Assembly (NCBI GenBank): GCA_036346395.1
Contig: CM070603.1
Span: 25,949,045 to 26,013,044 of the forward strand
From: Hsuehochloa calcarea
Lineage: Eukaryota > Streptophyta > Magnoliopsida > Poales > Poaceae
Length of the DNA: 64,000 bases
Reading direction: 5' to 3'
The notes beneath the pieces are model-generated. The model was given only the letters and a program-made list of their open reading frames with translations, was not told the DNA's origin and made no database searches. A program made the translations under genes and the position numbers. Below, in pieces: positions 11,290-22,025 of the stretch; positions within the stretch are counted from its first letter, which is position 1; every line of letters starts with the position of its first letter.

Positions 11290-12080
11290 TTTACTGTTGT
11301 TTCGGGATATGACTTTTTGAGCTAATTTGAATAACAGTAAAACATAATGTATAACGTAGTAAAGTGTATGTGTTTTTACTGCTGAGACACATACGTTTAT
11401 TTTTCATTTATCAAGGCACACCCTCACTATCCTGCCCTAATGCATGATATTAGTAACTTACAGAGTATACTACCATTATTATGTCGAGCATATTTTCAAG
11501 CATTATCATCATGTCACAAACGTACTTTTTGTGTAGTTAGTGGAAAATACCCTCGATACCCCCATCCTACCACAGACGCCAGACGTCACGTCTGACATTT
11601 AAAAAAATCACGCTCGTTTCCCCCCGTTTTGTGATAATAAGTGTAAAAACACATATAACAGTCTTTTTGTGTGTAGTTAGTGGCGTCGATTTGTGTTGGG
11701 ATAGTAAACTATCATACAAGGAATGGTAAAATGGACATTAGAGAAGTAGTAAATGACCAACTCGAGAGTCGCCGAACCACTAATGTTGAACGTTAGTACA
11801 ACAATAGGTAAGGAGACAGTAAACACGCACACATGAAGCGGTAAATAGACAACACAAAGAAGTAAACGCGTGAGGAATTTTTTTTTTGCTCAAGTAGTAA
11901 AGTTAAGCAAAACAATGCAGTAAAATTATATATACAAAACAAAAACAACTAAAGATGACACTTGTTTACATATATTATGGGTGATTCGGCCAAATAGTGT
12001 GGTCGGTCGCTTTGTTTTTATGTACATTACATGATTATACGAAAAGAAGGAAGGCTCTATTGCCCAATGTAGGACCCTAA
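11290..12080. repeat. AGTAAA-rich segment, copy 1
   Basis: Dense in TAGTAAA, CAGTAAAA and TTTTACTG. The part 11755-11880 resembles 12955-13075 (shared order CTCGAGA, ATGTT-AAC, CAGTAAA, ATGAAGC-GTAAA). A later part (CCAAATAGTGTGGTCGGTCGC near 11992) resembles 18838-18858 in the same order. It is probably intron or 3'-flanking DNA of the FAR1-type element. Confidence 0.5.
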
Positions 12081-12082
12081 CA

Positions 12083-12601
12083 CCGTCCTCAAGTATTTGT
12101 AAGCTTGTTTGTGGGCTTCAGCAGGAACGGGATCAGGTAATATGTGGAGGAACGACTCCACTTGATCCTTTATGGTGGCGAGTCGAGCTTGGAGTTGTTG
12201 GTACTGTGGTTACATGTCGACCATGCGACATAGGAGGGCTTCAACATCTTCCACGCTCTCGGTATTGTCGACCCCCGCACTCAGCTCGTCGATGTATTCA
12301 TCGTTCCTCCAGTTCGACTCTTCGACATGATACACATAGTTTGTGAGTGTGACCTCGAGTACGAGGTTGGTCCACCGGACATCGGAGACCAAGCCATTAG
12401 TATGACTGAGGAGGAGGTGCAGCCCGCGGATGATCGAAGACACGATATACATGAGACACGAGGGGGAGATTGGAGGAGGTCGCGGACTGCATAATGGCCA
12501 TTAGCATTGCTAAGGCTCCTACCAGATAGGTGATCATATACAAGGGCGAGGTAGACCAGAACTACCTTGGGCAGGGCAGAGGAAGAAGTGTTCGAAAGCA
12601 T
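12083..12601 (-). pseudogene. Unidentified exon-like remnant, possibly the FAR1-type gene's end
   Basis: Minus-strand frames are open for 106 codons (12601-12281) and 80 codons (12452-12210). Past the TAA in the shorter frame there is a helix-rich stretch, QLQARLATIKDQVESFLH. The position downstream of the FAR1-type exons and the AGTAAA-rich flanks on both sides suggest a distal exon of that element. No motif was recognised and no start can be assigned. It could also be an unrelated captured fragment. Confidence 0.35.
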
Positions 12602-13197
12602 TTTTTACTAGCTGTGTGGAAATAATATGGGGCTTGTGTGTTTTTTTGGTTAGCGGATGTCCATTTTTATAAGTCATGGTGGGGGGACATGAAGACACGC
12701 ACCGGGTAGGCCGAGCAGCACTGTACATTTTGTTTTGAAAAAATGAGGGATTGGTTGAATTGGTATCGTGTTTTCATCTTTGCACTCGCAAACATACAAA
12801 AACAAAATAAAGCGGTGAAAGTACAGTAAAATATAAGCATAATACAGTAAAAAATGTTACTCATGCAGTAATTCCAAACAAAATAGAAGGTTAGTAATTT
12901 TTGTGCATCTTACAGTAAAAGAACTCTCACATATAATTTTATAGTAAATGTCGAGCTCGAGAATTGTTGCGCACTAGTTATGTTCAACTATAGTAGAACG
13001 AAAGTTAGTGTGACAGTAAAAGTGCATACATGAAGCAGTAAAATGATCATTAATAAAGTAGTAAATATGTATTTTATTGCATTTTTTTTCAATGTTACCA
13101 ATCCCTTTTTTGTTGCGATAGTAAAATCAAGAAAACATTACAGTAATTGTATATGTATACAATAGTAAACCACTTAAGATAAAACTTCTTAAATATA
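12602..13197. repeat. AGTAAA-rich segment, copy 2 (interrupted by Pack-MULE)
   Basis: Repeated CAGTAAAA, TAGTAAA and CAGTAAT words. It resembles copy 1 and continues beyond the Pack-MULE at 18826-19140, where ACCAAATAGCGTGGTTGGTCA matches the copy-1 motif near 11992. This continuity supports the Pack-MULE boundaries. On the gene's strand it behaves like an intron with T-rich sequence before AG. Confidence 0.5.
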
Positions 13198-13372
13198 GAA
13201 TTAAGTACATTATTCGCCCTTGAACTCTTGACCTAGTTTAATGTTCATCCCTGAATTGCAATACCGAATAAAACACATACTCCAAGAGTCAATACCATGC
13301 AGAAATCTTCATTTATTCTTTTTTAGGGTTGTTTCGTGCCACGTGGAAAAAAGAAACCTTTTCCCGTGCCAC

Positions 13373-14300
13373 CTGGGCGTCCACACTGGTGAATGCCTTC
13401 TTCGTCTCCTCCCCCCCCCCTCTGCCTCGCCAGCATCCACACCACACAGGACCTCCCCCAAGGCTGCCTCCGTGCAGAGGTGCTTCACCGCCGCCGCAAG
13501 GGAGAGGAAGCCCACCTCCGCCTTCTTCGTCTCCTCCTCCTCTGCCTCGCCAGCATGCATGCTACGCGGGACCTCCTCCCCCTCTGCCTCCCTAGCATCC
13601 GCGCCGGGAGGAGGAGGAGAAGAAGCACTGGGCAAGGCCGAGGGCAATGGACTGCGAGGTCGAGGGCGGCGCGGGAGGTCTGAGAGGCAAGTATTGCTAC
13701 TGGTGGTGGTTGTGGTTCAGAGCCCCGACCACCGCTTTAGAAATCCAACAGACACAAGAAGAGGAAGTAGAAGAGCAAATCCTCATTGATAGTTGCCAAG
13801 GTGAAATCAATCAGGGGGATGGGGCTTCTTACCAACAATGACAACTCAAATTGACAAGAAGCCACCGCCGGCAGCGGCCAAGTGTTGGGGTTTTGGGGGA
13901 CACAGTCGCCAAGTACTGACTTGAGGTCGAGCTCCGCCGCAGCCTTTCATTGTGCTTGGGAGAATTGCAGTTTTGTCAGCTGTGAGATGTAGCAAAACTC
14001 TGAAATTTCTATCATGAAATGTAGCAAATCTATGAAATTTTGGTTGTGAGATGAAACAAACTACAATGTAAGTTGCAATTGCAACTTACATTGGACATCG
14101 TGGTTGTTAGGGCTATCCATGATGGTCTCAGAGCTGGCTCCTCGGGGATTCTAAATTATTGAGGCACTAAATAAGGCTATCCACCGCTTCCGCGTGGTAC
14201 ATGCTTATCTTCCTCGGCTCCACCTGCCAAGTAAGTAGACACGTTGCTCAGAATTCAGAAGAGCTAGAATAACTCTACAAACTAAAGATGTGGTATAGCA
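13373..14300. other. Unidentified left arm of the Pack-MULE
   Basis: A pyrimidine-rich part (13395-13600) gives proline/serine-rich frames on the plus strand. The frame at 13647-13841 continues through an acidic stretch (QEEEVEEQILIDS). Neither is recognised. Around 13975-14060 a unit with GATGTAGCAAA and TGAAATTT is repeated imperfectly, and a perfect palindrome lies at 14064-14093. It may be a second captured fragment. Confidence 0.45.
14064..14093. repeat. Perfect 30-bp palindrome
   Basis: The arm CAATGTAAGTTGCAA is followed directly by its exact reverse complement TTGCAACTTACATTG, with no spacer. It lies inside the Pack-MULE's left arm. Confidence 0.95.
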
Positions 14301-14311
14301 ATACTACTCAC

Positions 14312-14688
14312 CAAAAGATCAAGATGAAGAAGTAGCCCTGCAACCACAAGGCTCTGCTCAAGTGTTGTGGACTGCAAATACACAAGGAGCGTATGCATCA
14401 TGCTGAAGGAGCCTCCCTCTTTGATCATCTGAAGAACACAATCTCCAGTCGATCGCCTGAAGAAGAACGATAGAATCAACAAGTTAACACACAAAGTTAG
14501 AAGATTGTAAAATTGTTCATTTTGTTTCACAAGAATGAATGGCATGAAGGGGTTACCTTTTCAGCTTGAGTAGTTCACAGAGGAACCGCACAATGTCCAA
14601 CTTGTCAGCATCGCTGACACATGGAAGGCGTTGAGGACAGTGCCCAGCGCCGACTTTTAGACAATGCTACTCCAGTAGTGGTCGTCCT
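14312..14688 (-). pseudogene. Captured LIN/CERBERUS-like gene, downstream exons
   Basis: On the minus strand, 14688-14557 reads DHYWSSIV, a stop, then SALGTVLNAFHVS and, after a small frame change, LDIVRFLCELLKLK, ending at a GTAACC donor. After an intron ending TTCTTCAG, the exon 14456-14312 reads RSTGDCVLQMIKEGG, FSMMHTLLVYLQSTTLEQ and SLVVAGLLLHLDLLV, then a GTGAGT donor. The helical repeat pattern resembles the armadillo-like region of plant LIN/CERBERUS-type E3 ubiquitin ligases, between the U-box and WD40 parts. It continues from 17969-18640. Internal stops show it is not a working gene. The family call is from memory of these motifs. Confidence 0.6.
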
Positions 14689-17600
14689 TGTAACATCCCA
14701 ACTTTTGGCCTTTGAAAGTCTTTTATCTAGTTGCTAGTTGAAAATATCACCATTTGCATTTTATTTGAATTTAAATTAAAAGCTTAATATAGACTTTCAT
14801 GACAAAATGATTTAATGTGCTTAATCCCAACATCATCAATGGCCAAACTTATTTTATTTGGATTCAATATGCTTGGATATATTTTCTAGTATTTTCTGGA
14901 ATTTTTCCAAAGTCATTTGCTATTTTCTATTTGCTATTTGCATTTTTGGAGTTTCTAAAAAGAAAAATCAAATTTAATTCTTCGGAATAATGTTGGGCCG
15001 AAGCCCAACACTATTCCCGTGCGCCAGCCCATCTCCTCGCTCGCCCGCGCCCTCGTCCCTTGGATGTGTGATGTGTGCCCTCGTTTCGATCGAACGCTCG
15101 CGCTCAACCCCGCCTTCCTCCGTTCGATTTCTGCCGCGTGGCCTCGCCCGCTGATCTCGCTCGCTCGATCGCCCGCGCCTCGCTGCCGTTGCCAGGTGGT
15201 ACCGTCACTGAGTCGTCGTCTCCGCGGAGTCTTCTTCTTCCTCGCGCCCGCGCCCTCGCCCGCCATTATCGCTCGTGGAAGCTTCGTCCGACAAACGCGA
15301 TTCTGTTGCTAATTCTTCGCGCCGTCCCCACAAAATCCCAGCCTTCTCTCTACCTTATCTATTCCCAACCGAATCAAACTCCGAATCTCTCTCAATCTCC
15401 GAGAATCAAGGATTCCAAAATCCCGGCCGTTTCGGACTCGAATTGGGGGTTTCCAATTCCGGCGTCCCCCGAGCCTATAAATACCCCCTTAGGATCACCC
15501 AGTCCACCGCAACCCAGAGCCGCCACCCTCGTCTCCCCGATCATTTTAGCACCGCCGCAATCCAAGATTTAGGGTTTTCGGCCGAGCTTCTTCTCCGGCG
15601 AATTGCGCCGCCGTCGTTGTCGCCCTTGCCCCCACCGACCGCACCACCATGATCAGCATGGTCCCAGCTACCTCGTGCGCCCCTCCTCGTCGCGGGAGCA
15701 TCGCCGGAGCACACTTACGACAAAACCTGAAGCTCCACCGCCGCTTCTTCCTCGCCGCCGGTCGCCACCGTCGTTGCCAGCCGCTGGTAAGAGCACCAGC
15801 AGGTGCGCAATAACATGGGGAAGCTCCTGGTACCCTTCGCCGCCGATGACTCGCCGCCAAACACCGGTGACCATCGGGTCCCGAGCGCCGCCGCCGCCGT
15901 CGTCTAGCTCAGCGCCAGCATCAGCCTCGGTGCTGGTGTGGCAGCCGCGTGGCACCAAATCAGCGCCAGCACATGCGTGCGTGGCCCAGTCCACCGCGTC
16001 AACTCTCCCGAGGCTCGGTGAACCCAGTTCACTGTGAGACCAGTCACTCACATGTGGGGCCCACATGTCAAATTTCTTTAAATCTATTTGTTTTTTCGAA
16101 AAATCTCGGTTGACGCAAGCATTGCGCAATAATCTGATTTTCATCTATAAAAATAATTCAGGAAATCAAATTAAAATCTAAATTAGGGTTTTGATTACTT
16201 TCCAATCTTCCAAAGCCCATAACTTTTGCATCCGAACTCCGATTGAGCCCATTCAAATTTGTAAATTCATATAAAATCAAGATATATTTAATGGTGAATT
16301 TTATTTGATTTTTGGAGTTTGTTTTTCCTCTATTTTTTTGTTTCTTTTGCCTCATTTACGAGTAGACGTCGATACTTCGGGAAATTTTGAAGAAGGAGCA
16401 CCTCAAGATCAAGATCAGTACCTAGACCTATTCCAAGGCAAGTTATACCTTTGATCATCTTGCACCCAGTTTTCAAAATACTTTGTTTCAATGTATTGCA
16501 ATCTAATTCAAGTATTTATTTAAATGTTTTTGGGATAGTTATTAATCCAATTTATTATATCCACCTTTTCTATTGTATGCCATGATCTTTTGTCACCCTA
16601 GGTTGGTTCATTATTAGTTGGTATTATCGTCGCACCAATGTGGATTGGTTAGATACGAGTAGATTGCTTAGCCATGCCACGAGTCATCATTTCATGTGAG
16701 TTGCAATTATAAACTTGAATAAGTGATTATAGAACTGTGTGATGAAATTGTGTGTGATGTGTGCTATTACTCGTTGATGGTATGTGTTGCACTTAATAAA
16801 CAGGGTGGGAAAAGATTTGGACTGAGACAAGTGGTGGATTCTGTGTGATTGGTGGAGCTGTGTGCTTTATAAACTTTATGATTTGGGTTAAAACTGGAAG
16901 TCTTACCTTGGTCAATTAAGGACTTAACTTTGTGCGCCATTGAACTGGGCCTTACTGTATGACCACATGCCTAGTATGTGCTGGGCCTGACTTAGTAAGT
17001 TATGGAGTCTTGACATTGACAACTCAGGTTGTATTTAAACTGTGTGATGGGCTGGAGGTGTGATATGTCACATCACGGGACGATTCGCTGCATCCCTGTC
17101 CAACGATGTGTATCGTAACCAAACGCTGTGTGTATCGGTTGGCCGACAGGAAAGCACATCGGGAGTGTCAATGCTTGAGATGAAGTTTCTGAAAGGTTTT
17201 GTTGTGATCAACTCTGATCCGGTTGATTTCATCGCGTGGGTAAAGTGTACAACCTGTGCAGAGTGTTAAATCAATCTATTCGAATAGAAGCATCCTCGGT
17301 TATGGACATGCTCGGGAATTTCACACGAGGGGTAGATTTTCATAAAGAGATTTGGGAGGGGTCAGCTGTGTGAGGTAATTTATGCAGCTGTGTGAATAAC
17401 TTGATTAGACTGTGTGTTCTTTGTGAAATCAAATGTTAAATTAGTATTCTCTATTTGTTTTCAATTACGTTTCAATCTATTATCTGTATTCAATTGCAAA
17501 TGTTGCATTTTTACAAATTAACCACAGAAGTCATTCCTTTGGAATAAGCCATCATGTATAATTGCATTCTATGGTATGACTTGTGAGTACGGTCTGTACT

Positions 17601-17968
17601 CACTCTTGCTAAACAAATCAACAGAAGTGGAGGAGTCGTCACCAGCTTTTAAAGAGGAATCCTACGAAGGTTGATCGTTAGGGTCTTTATCCCAGTTAGT
17701 TGCCTGTGGTAAATTGATGGGAGCCCGCTGGAGTTTACTTTGTTTTCGCTGCAGTTTATTTCATTATTGTCAGCCTTGCATGGCTTAATAATTGTAAAAC
17801 TCGACCTTAAGGTCACAACAGTTATTTGTTATTCAAATTACTCGTGTATTTAATATTTCATTGTATGGTGTTGATATTTCATCGATGTTGATACTGTGTG
17901 CACTAGCGTGATCCTGGACTAGTGCAGAATATACAGAGGGTCCAGATTTGCATATTTGGGTCCCGACA
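14689..17968 (+). mobile_element. Solo LTR, 3.28 kb, inside the Pack-MULE
   Basis: It starts TGTAACATCCCAAC and ends GGGTCCCGACA. The 5-bp target duplication GTCCT is exact (14684-14688 and 17969-17973). No internal retrotransposon sequence is left, so it is a product of LTR-LTR recombination. A TATAAATA box at 15476-15483 marks the U3/R boundary about 790 bp in; the remaining 2.5 kb has no coding capacity. The open frames at 15019-16037 are GC-rich artefacts. It interrupts the captured gene between a Glu-Asp and an Asp-His pair, and the reading frame is restored when the LTR and one GTCCT copy are removed. Confidence 0.9.
15476..15483 (+). promoter_or_regulatory. TATA box of solo LTR
   Basis: TATAAATA following a C-rich U3 and followed by CCCCCTTAGG. 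It is placed like the TATAAAAG at 26141-26148 in the related LTR. Confidence 0.6.
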
Positions 17969-18640
17969 GTCCTCCCCGATGCACCTCTGCAGAATCCTCA
18001 TGGTAGCCACCCTCTCCCCGACCTACTCAGCCTACAAGCTAACAACCACACTCCTCACAGACCTCTCAGACACCAGTGCAGGCCTCAGCACCAGCAACGT
18101 GCTGCCCCGGCCGCCTTCCCCAATAATTTGGCTCAGAAGGATAACTGATGCGGCCTTCGGCTTGAAGTGCATCTTCAGCGCGTCCTCGTCGCCTCGCCGG
18201 ATGGTGGAGACTAGCGCGTCGGCCATGTCCATCTCGACGAGCTACTCCGACGAAGGAGACAAGAGGTAGATTAGCATGACGGCCTCTAATAGCCCTTTCT
18301 TGAATAGCGCAACCAATCCACATCGGAGTCCACCCTGGTCAGTGTCTACATGATAGCGGCGTCCCGGGAAGCAAGCTCAGCCAAGAGGAATACGACCACC
18401 TGCAGAACCTGCGCGTCGACGCTGTTGAAGAGAATCTCCACGAAGCCGTTAATCATGGTGCGCTTCGCCAGTGCGCAGAAGAAAGCCTACTAGACGGCGC
18501 CGGGCTCGCACCAGAGCCACTCGATCCTAAGGACTGACTTCTCCGACTCGACCAACTCCTCAGACGTGCATAGGCAGGATACCACAGCGTGGGGATTCCC
18601 AACGGTGCTCTCCAGGGAACTGCGCGATGACACTGGTCAG
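17969..18640 (-). pseudogene. Captured LIN/CERBERUS-like gene, upstream part
   Basis: Minus-strand reading from about 18620: SRSSLESTVGNPHAVVS, TSEELVESEKSVLRIEW, LWCEPGAV, two stops, FFCALAKRTMINGFVEILF, then VDAQVLQVVVFLLAELASRD. A stop at TAG and a one-base slip at DSDVDW follow. The frame resumes ALFKKGLLEAVMLIYLLSPS, then MDMADALVSTIRRGDED, KPKAASVILLSQIIGEGG, LVSERSVRSVVVSL, and two more stops before VATMRILQRCIGED. Repeated helical blocks with conserved Leu/Val and E-LVE-MD motifs point to an armadillo-like region of a LIN-type E3 ubiquitin ligase. At least five stops and one frameshift make it a pseudogene. Confidence 0.6.
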
Positions 18641-18825
18641 TGACAGCATGCTCGCCTGGCACGGCAAAAGTTTTTTTCACGTGGCACGAAACAACCCTCA
18701 GAAAGAATAAATGGCAGTTCTTACACGGTATTGACACTTGGAGTATGCATTTTTTCTGGTATTACCATTTAGGGACAAACATTAAACTAGATCAAGAGTT
18801 CATGGATGAACAATGTACTTAATCC

Positions 18826-19195
18826 TTAAATACACTTCGACCAAATAGCGTGGTTGGTCACATTTTCTTTTATGACATTGCACAATAATAACAAAAGTAG
18901 GGGGAAATGGGAAAAGAAAGGTGACCCTAGTGGCCACTGCATTATGTTCTCCGACCAGAAAAAGCAACAATAACCGATACATAGAAGTCAGTATTTGACT
19001 ACAGTTAACATAGTAAAACAAGCAGCAATATAACATGATTTTTGTAGTAAGAGAGTTCGGATATACAGTAAAAAATACAACGCGAGCCGAATAGCGCACT
19101 ATGTTTTCCTGTTAGCAGATGTAACATAGTATCACACATATGACAATAAAGTAAACGGTTTACCGAACGTAAGTAAAAACACGGCTATTCGGTAT
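18826..19195. repeat. AGTAAA-rich intron-like segment, continued
   Basis: Continuation of the 12602-13197 segment on the other side of the Pack-MULE. It holds CAGTTAACATAGTAAAAC, TACAGTAAAAAATAC and ATAAAGTAAACGG. No coding signal. Confidence 0.5.
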
Positions 19196-19199
19196 GTAT

Positions 19200-19642
19200 C
19201 GCTATCATCCGACCCTGAGATGAGATTTTCATCAGCATCATCCTCTTCTATTCCATCCTCATAAATCAGTTGGTGACGCGTGCTAGACCTTCCTCTCCCT
19301 CGCTCCCTCTTCCCTATCCCCCTTTGCCCCTGCTACTCCTACCACTCGCCCTCTGGATGCAGAGTTTTGGGTAGCGTTGGCCAGGTAGTACTATTCTGAC
19401 CGGCTTTTAGGGTGCCTTATCTACACGTTTCCTCTTCGGGCCCACCTTGAAATCTTGTTGTGACCATGCAAACATCGTAGACTATTTCCCGTGAGACATG
19501 AGGAATAGGCCATCTCGGGTGGTGTCGGTCCTTATGCGAAACACTGTATTGGAGAAGTAGGTCTCCTTGTACTCTTTGAACACCACAAGCATGTACACCC
19601 TGCACAGCTGCTCCTCTAACAAGAACAGGGTGGCTCTCACCA
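19200..19642 (-). pseudogene. FAR1-type transposase, C-terminal exon piece
   Basis: From the LTR junction, the minus strand reads VRATLFLLEEQLCRVYMLVV, FKEYKETYFSNTVFRIR and, past a stop, FAWSQQDFKVGPKRKRVD. The EE-x-L-x-RVY-x(5)-FKEYKETY pattern with a WSQ-x-x-FKV block is typical of the region after the catalytic core in FAR1/FRS and FAR1-like MULE transposases. The expected SWIM zinc finger is not readable. When the gag-only element is removed the frame joins IYRLACFKGQP from 25012-25060. Several stops are present. Confidence 0.55.
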
Positions 19643-20434
19643 TGATAAGTCTTTGGCCCGATCTTTCGAAAGGTATTGATAAGTCGATTGTGGAGATCTC
19701 AACGTTGATGATCCAAAGGCTCCGACCAAACAGATCGAACCCCTCGCAATCACTACACCACTGCTCCGATGGTTATCAATCATGCCGAACACGCTTGACC
19801 TCGCCAAGAAGGCTATCTCTTGCATGCGAATCGAGAACACAAGCAAGAAAGTAGAAGATGCAATTGATATTGTATTGCGAATATAGATGAAGCTCACAAT
19901 GTGGGGTTCCTCAACCGAACGTGCGGTGAGACTGCTAAGCAGAATAATCTCAAAGAAAAACCCACCATAAACTATGACGGCTACTGTATATATATAGGGG
20001 GACGTGAGGAGGTCGACCTAGGGTTGTGCGGCCGTGGAAAGAGGCGTACACAACCTGGGCTTTGACCTCGACACGCTTACAAGGCCTTATTAGGCCTAAA
20101 ACGGTGACGCATCACCTTATTCACTATTTATGTCGCGTATCTCTCGTAGAAGACCTGGTCGTAGGACTGGTCCTGGGGTGGTCTTGAGGACGAGTACTGT
20201 GCTCGCTTCTCTGGTCGTAGATTGCTCCCAACGAGTCCTGGCTCGCCGAGTACTGGTGAAACTGGTCGTAGAACTTCTTGAAGTGGTCGTAGACCCTACG
20301 AACTGGTTGTAGACCTTCTTGAACTGGTTGTAGTCCTAAATTCTGGATAAATAAGTTGACGCGTACGAGCTCTTGTAATTGGAATAGCAAGCATAGCAAA
20401 TGTGGTTATATCCACAGGGGTCATGTCCTCATCA
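19643..20434 (-). repeat. 3' LTR of gag-only element
   Basis: Begins (element strand) TGATGAGGACATGACC directly after the polypurine tract. Contains a TATATATA box (about 19987-20000) and several CTGGTCGTAGA-type repeats at 20150-20340. The 33-bp length difference from the 5' LTR is explained by an extra GGTCGTAGATTG-containing unit in the other copy. Confidence 0.9.
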
Positions 20435-20447
20435 TCCTCCCCTTCTT
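20435..20447 (-). promoter_or_regulatory. Polypurine tract of gag-only element
   Basis: On the minus strand AAGAAGGGGAGGA abuts the 3' LTR start TGATGAGG. It is the expected primer site for plus-strand synthesis and sets the element's orientation. Confidence 0.8.
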
Positions 20448-20828
20448 GAAAATAAAGTCGTCATCGGCTTTTGATAAACTGAAAATAGGGTAACAAAGAA
20501 GCCAAGGCGTATGCATGGTAAATATATATATCATCTGTTTTAACTGTTCTTCGTTGTTGCACAATTAATGTTATAGAACAGCAGCGATTATAAAAGCTCA
20601 TTGTATTATTAGCCCAAGAATAATCATATATGTTATTGAGCAAAATAAAATTTCTCACACAACAATTATTGCAACTAGTTTTGCAAATGTAAGGGAAGCA
20701 TTTATACAATTCAAATCCCTAAAGTTGTAAATTTGTAGTGGTAGCACATATGAGCAAATCTACAACCTTTGGAATCAAACAAAGTTTATCCATATAATCA
20801 TATTTCAATTGAGCGTTAGCAAATTCAT

Positions 20829-22025
20829 CTAGTAAGGTGAAAAGATTTGAAAGTTCTTCCATTCTTCAACATTGTTATACAGATTATCAATACTAGATGG
20901 TACAATAAGAGATGAACACATAGGCATTGGATGATCACTTAAGTTTATTTTCTTCTCATAATGAACAAGATTTGGTTCACAAAAATTGTTGTTCAAAATA
21001 GTAAGCTTCAATTCATCTATGTGATCACAAGTTATGAATATTCGATATACATGAAATTGATTGTCTACACCATAATCTCCAATCAAATTAAACTTATATC
21101 CAGGGGTGTACGCACTAGACAAGGATTTCAAATATGCGATTTCAGAAACTTTCTCCATAGCATGTGACAATTTCATCGGTGGCTTCAACATAATGTGACA
21201 TAAAGAATCAGTGGGAGAAATTCTAGTCAAAACTTCTCTATGTCTAACCAATACCACATGATCATTATATGTGATTGACTCATCATATGAATCACTCAAA
21301 ATAGCAGGCAATTCAATTATGTTATCACATGGTGTACTCAAGTCAACAGGTAAATTAACAAGTTTATCACATGGTGCACTAAAATCAATGCAGTCTGAAT
21401 TATCTTCATGAAACATGTGCATATCAGAATTATTTTCCACTAATTTTTGCTCTAAAATAGCATGAACAGTGGACAATTGTAGTTCTTCACAAGCATACTC
21501 ACCTTGGGTGATGATAGCATCATGATCTTTACCTTTTTGGCTCTCCTCAGATGAATCAGGTGCATCCATCTCCTCATCTTCCTTCTCAACCAATGGAGTC
21601 GATGATTCAATCAGCTCATTCTCCTCTTCAGTATGGTTCTCTAGCTCTCTTTGAGTGCTCAATACTCGCTGCACAATTATGGTCCTATAATTCGCTGTAG
21701 CAGCGGCACCTAAAATTTTCTCACCATTGCTATCTGCCTCATGATCATCATCATTGCCTGCAAGGTTAGCTGCAAGAGTATATTCATCCTCAACATCACT
21801 AGCACTTACATAACCACCATCTTCTGTCGCAATGTACGCCCGCTGACTTGGGCAATCTCTCATGAAGTGGCCCATCCCTTTACAACGATGGCACACAATG
21901 CCTGTTGTACGACCCGTGGAAGCAACCAATGAAGAGCCATATGCTGGTGCCTGCACACTAGTAGATTTGCTCATCTCGGGTGCGCGTGACGGTGGTGGCG
22001 GTGCTGCTGAACGCGCCCTACTCAC
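20829..22025 (-). CDS. Gag C-terminus fused to an unknown acidic domain
   Basis: An uninterrupted 398-codon frame. Residues about 46-60 are a CCHC zinc knuckle, CHRCKGMGHFMRDCP, as in the nucleocapsid of grass gypsy gag. At about 112-122 it reads TIIVQRVLS, the short block that precedes the protease in autonomous relatives. Instead of a protease it continues into about 275 residues rich in Glu, Asp and Ser (for example HTEEENELIESS, EDEEMDAPDSSEES). A more ordered end follows with LVRHREVLTRISPTDSLCHI, HVYRIFITCDHIDELKLTIL and a final VEEWKNFQIFSPY. No DSG/DTG protease or RT motif is present. The ATG at 22025 is only the first in this frame; the true gag start lies upstream at about 22.9 kb. 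The C-terminal function is unknown. Confidence 0.75.
   Translation of the reverse strand: MSRARSAAPPPPSRAPEMSKSTSVQAPAYGSSLVASTGRTTGIVCHRCKGMGHFMRDCPSQRAYIATEDGGYVSASDVEDEYTLAANLAGNDDDHEADSNGEKILGAAATANYRTIIVQRVLSTQRELENHTEEENELIESSTPLVEKEDEEMDAPDSSEESQKGKDHDAIITQGEYACEELQLSTVHAILEQKLVENNSDMHMFHEDNSDCIDFSAPCDKLVNLPVDLSTPCDNIIELPAILSDSYDESITYNDHVVLVRHREVLTRISPTDSLCHIMLKPPMKLSHAMEKVSEIAYLKSLSSAYTPGYKFNLIGDYGVDNQFHVYRIFITCDHIDELKLTILNNNFCEPNLVHYEKKINLSDHPMPMCSSLIVPSSIDNLYNNVEEWKNFQIFSPY

Larger units (their letters stand above)
13198..18825 (-). mobile_element. Pack-MULE carrying a captured E3-ligase gene piece
   Basis: Terminal inverted repeats of about 175 bp lie at 13198-13372 and 18652-18825. 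They begin GAATTAAGTACATT and (reverse complement) GGATTAAGTACATT and share GGGTTGTTTCGTGCCACGTG internally. The flanking 9-mers TTAAATATA (13189-13197) and TTAAATACA (18826-18834) match at 8 of 9 positions, as expected for a Mutator target duplication. No transposase is present. The interior holds a minus-strand gene fragment with introns. Without the inserted solo LTR the element would be about 2.34 kb. The arm 13373-14300 is GC-rich at first and unidentified. Confidence 0.85.

Noticed and set aside
13241..13841. Possible host gene (182-codon ORF and neighbours)
   Set aside because: Located in the inverted repeat and arm of the Pack-MULE; frames cross the repeat boundary and are low complexity.
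15019..16037. ORFs of 97-165 codons on both strands
   Set aside because: Entirely inside the solo LTR 14689-17968, in its GC-rich part; no protein signature.
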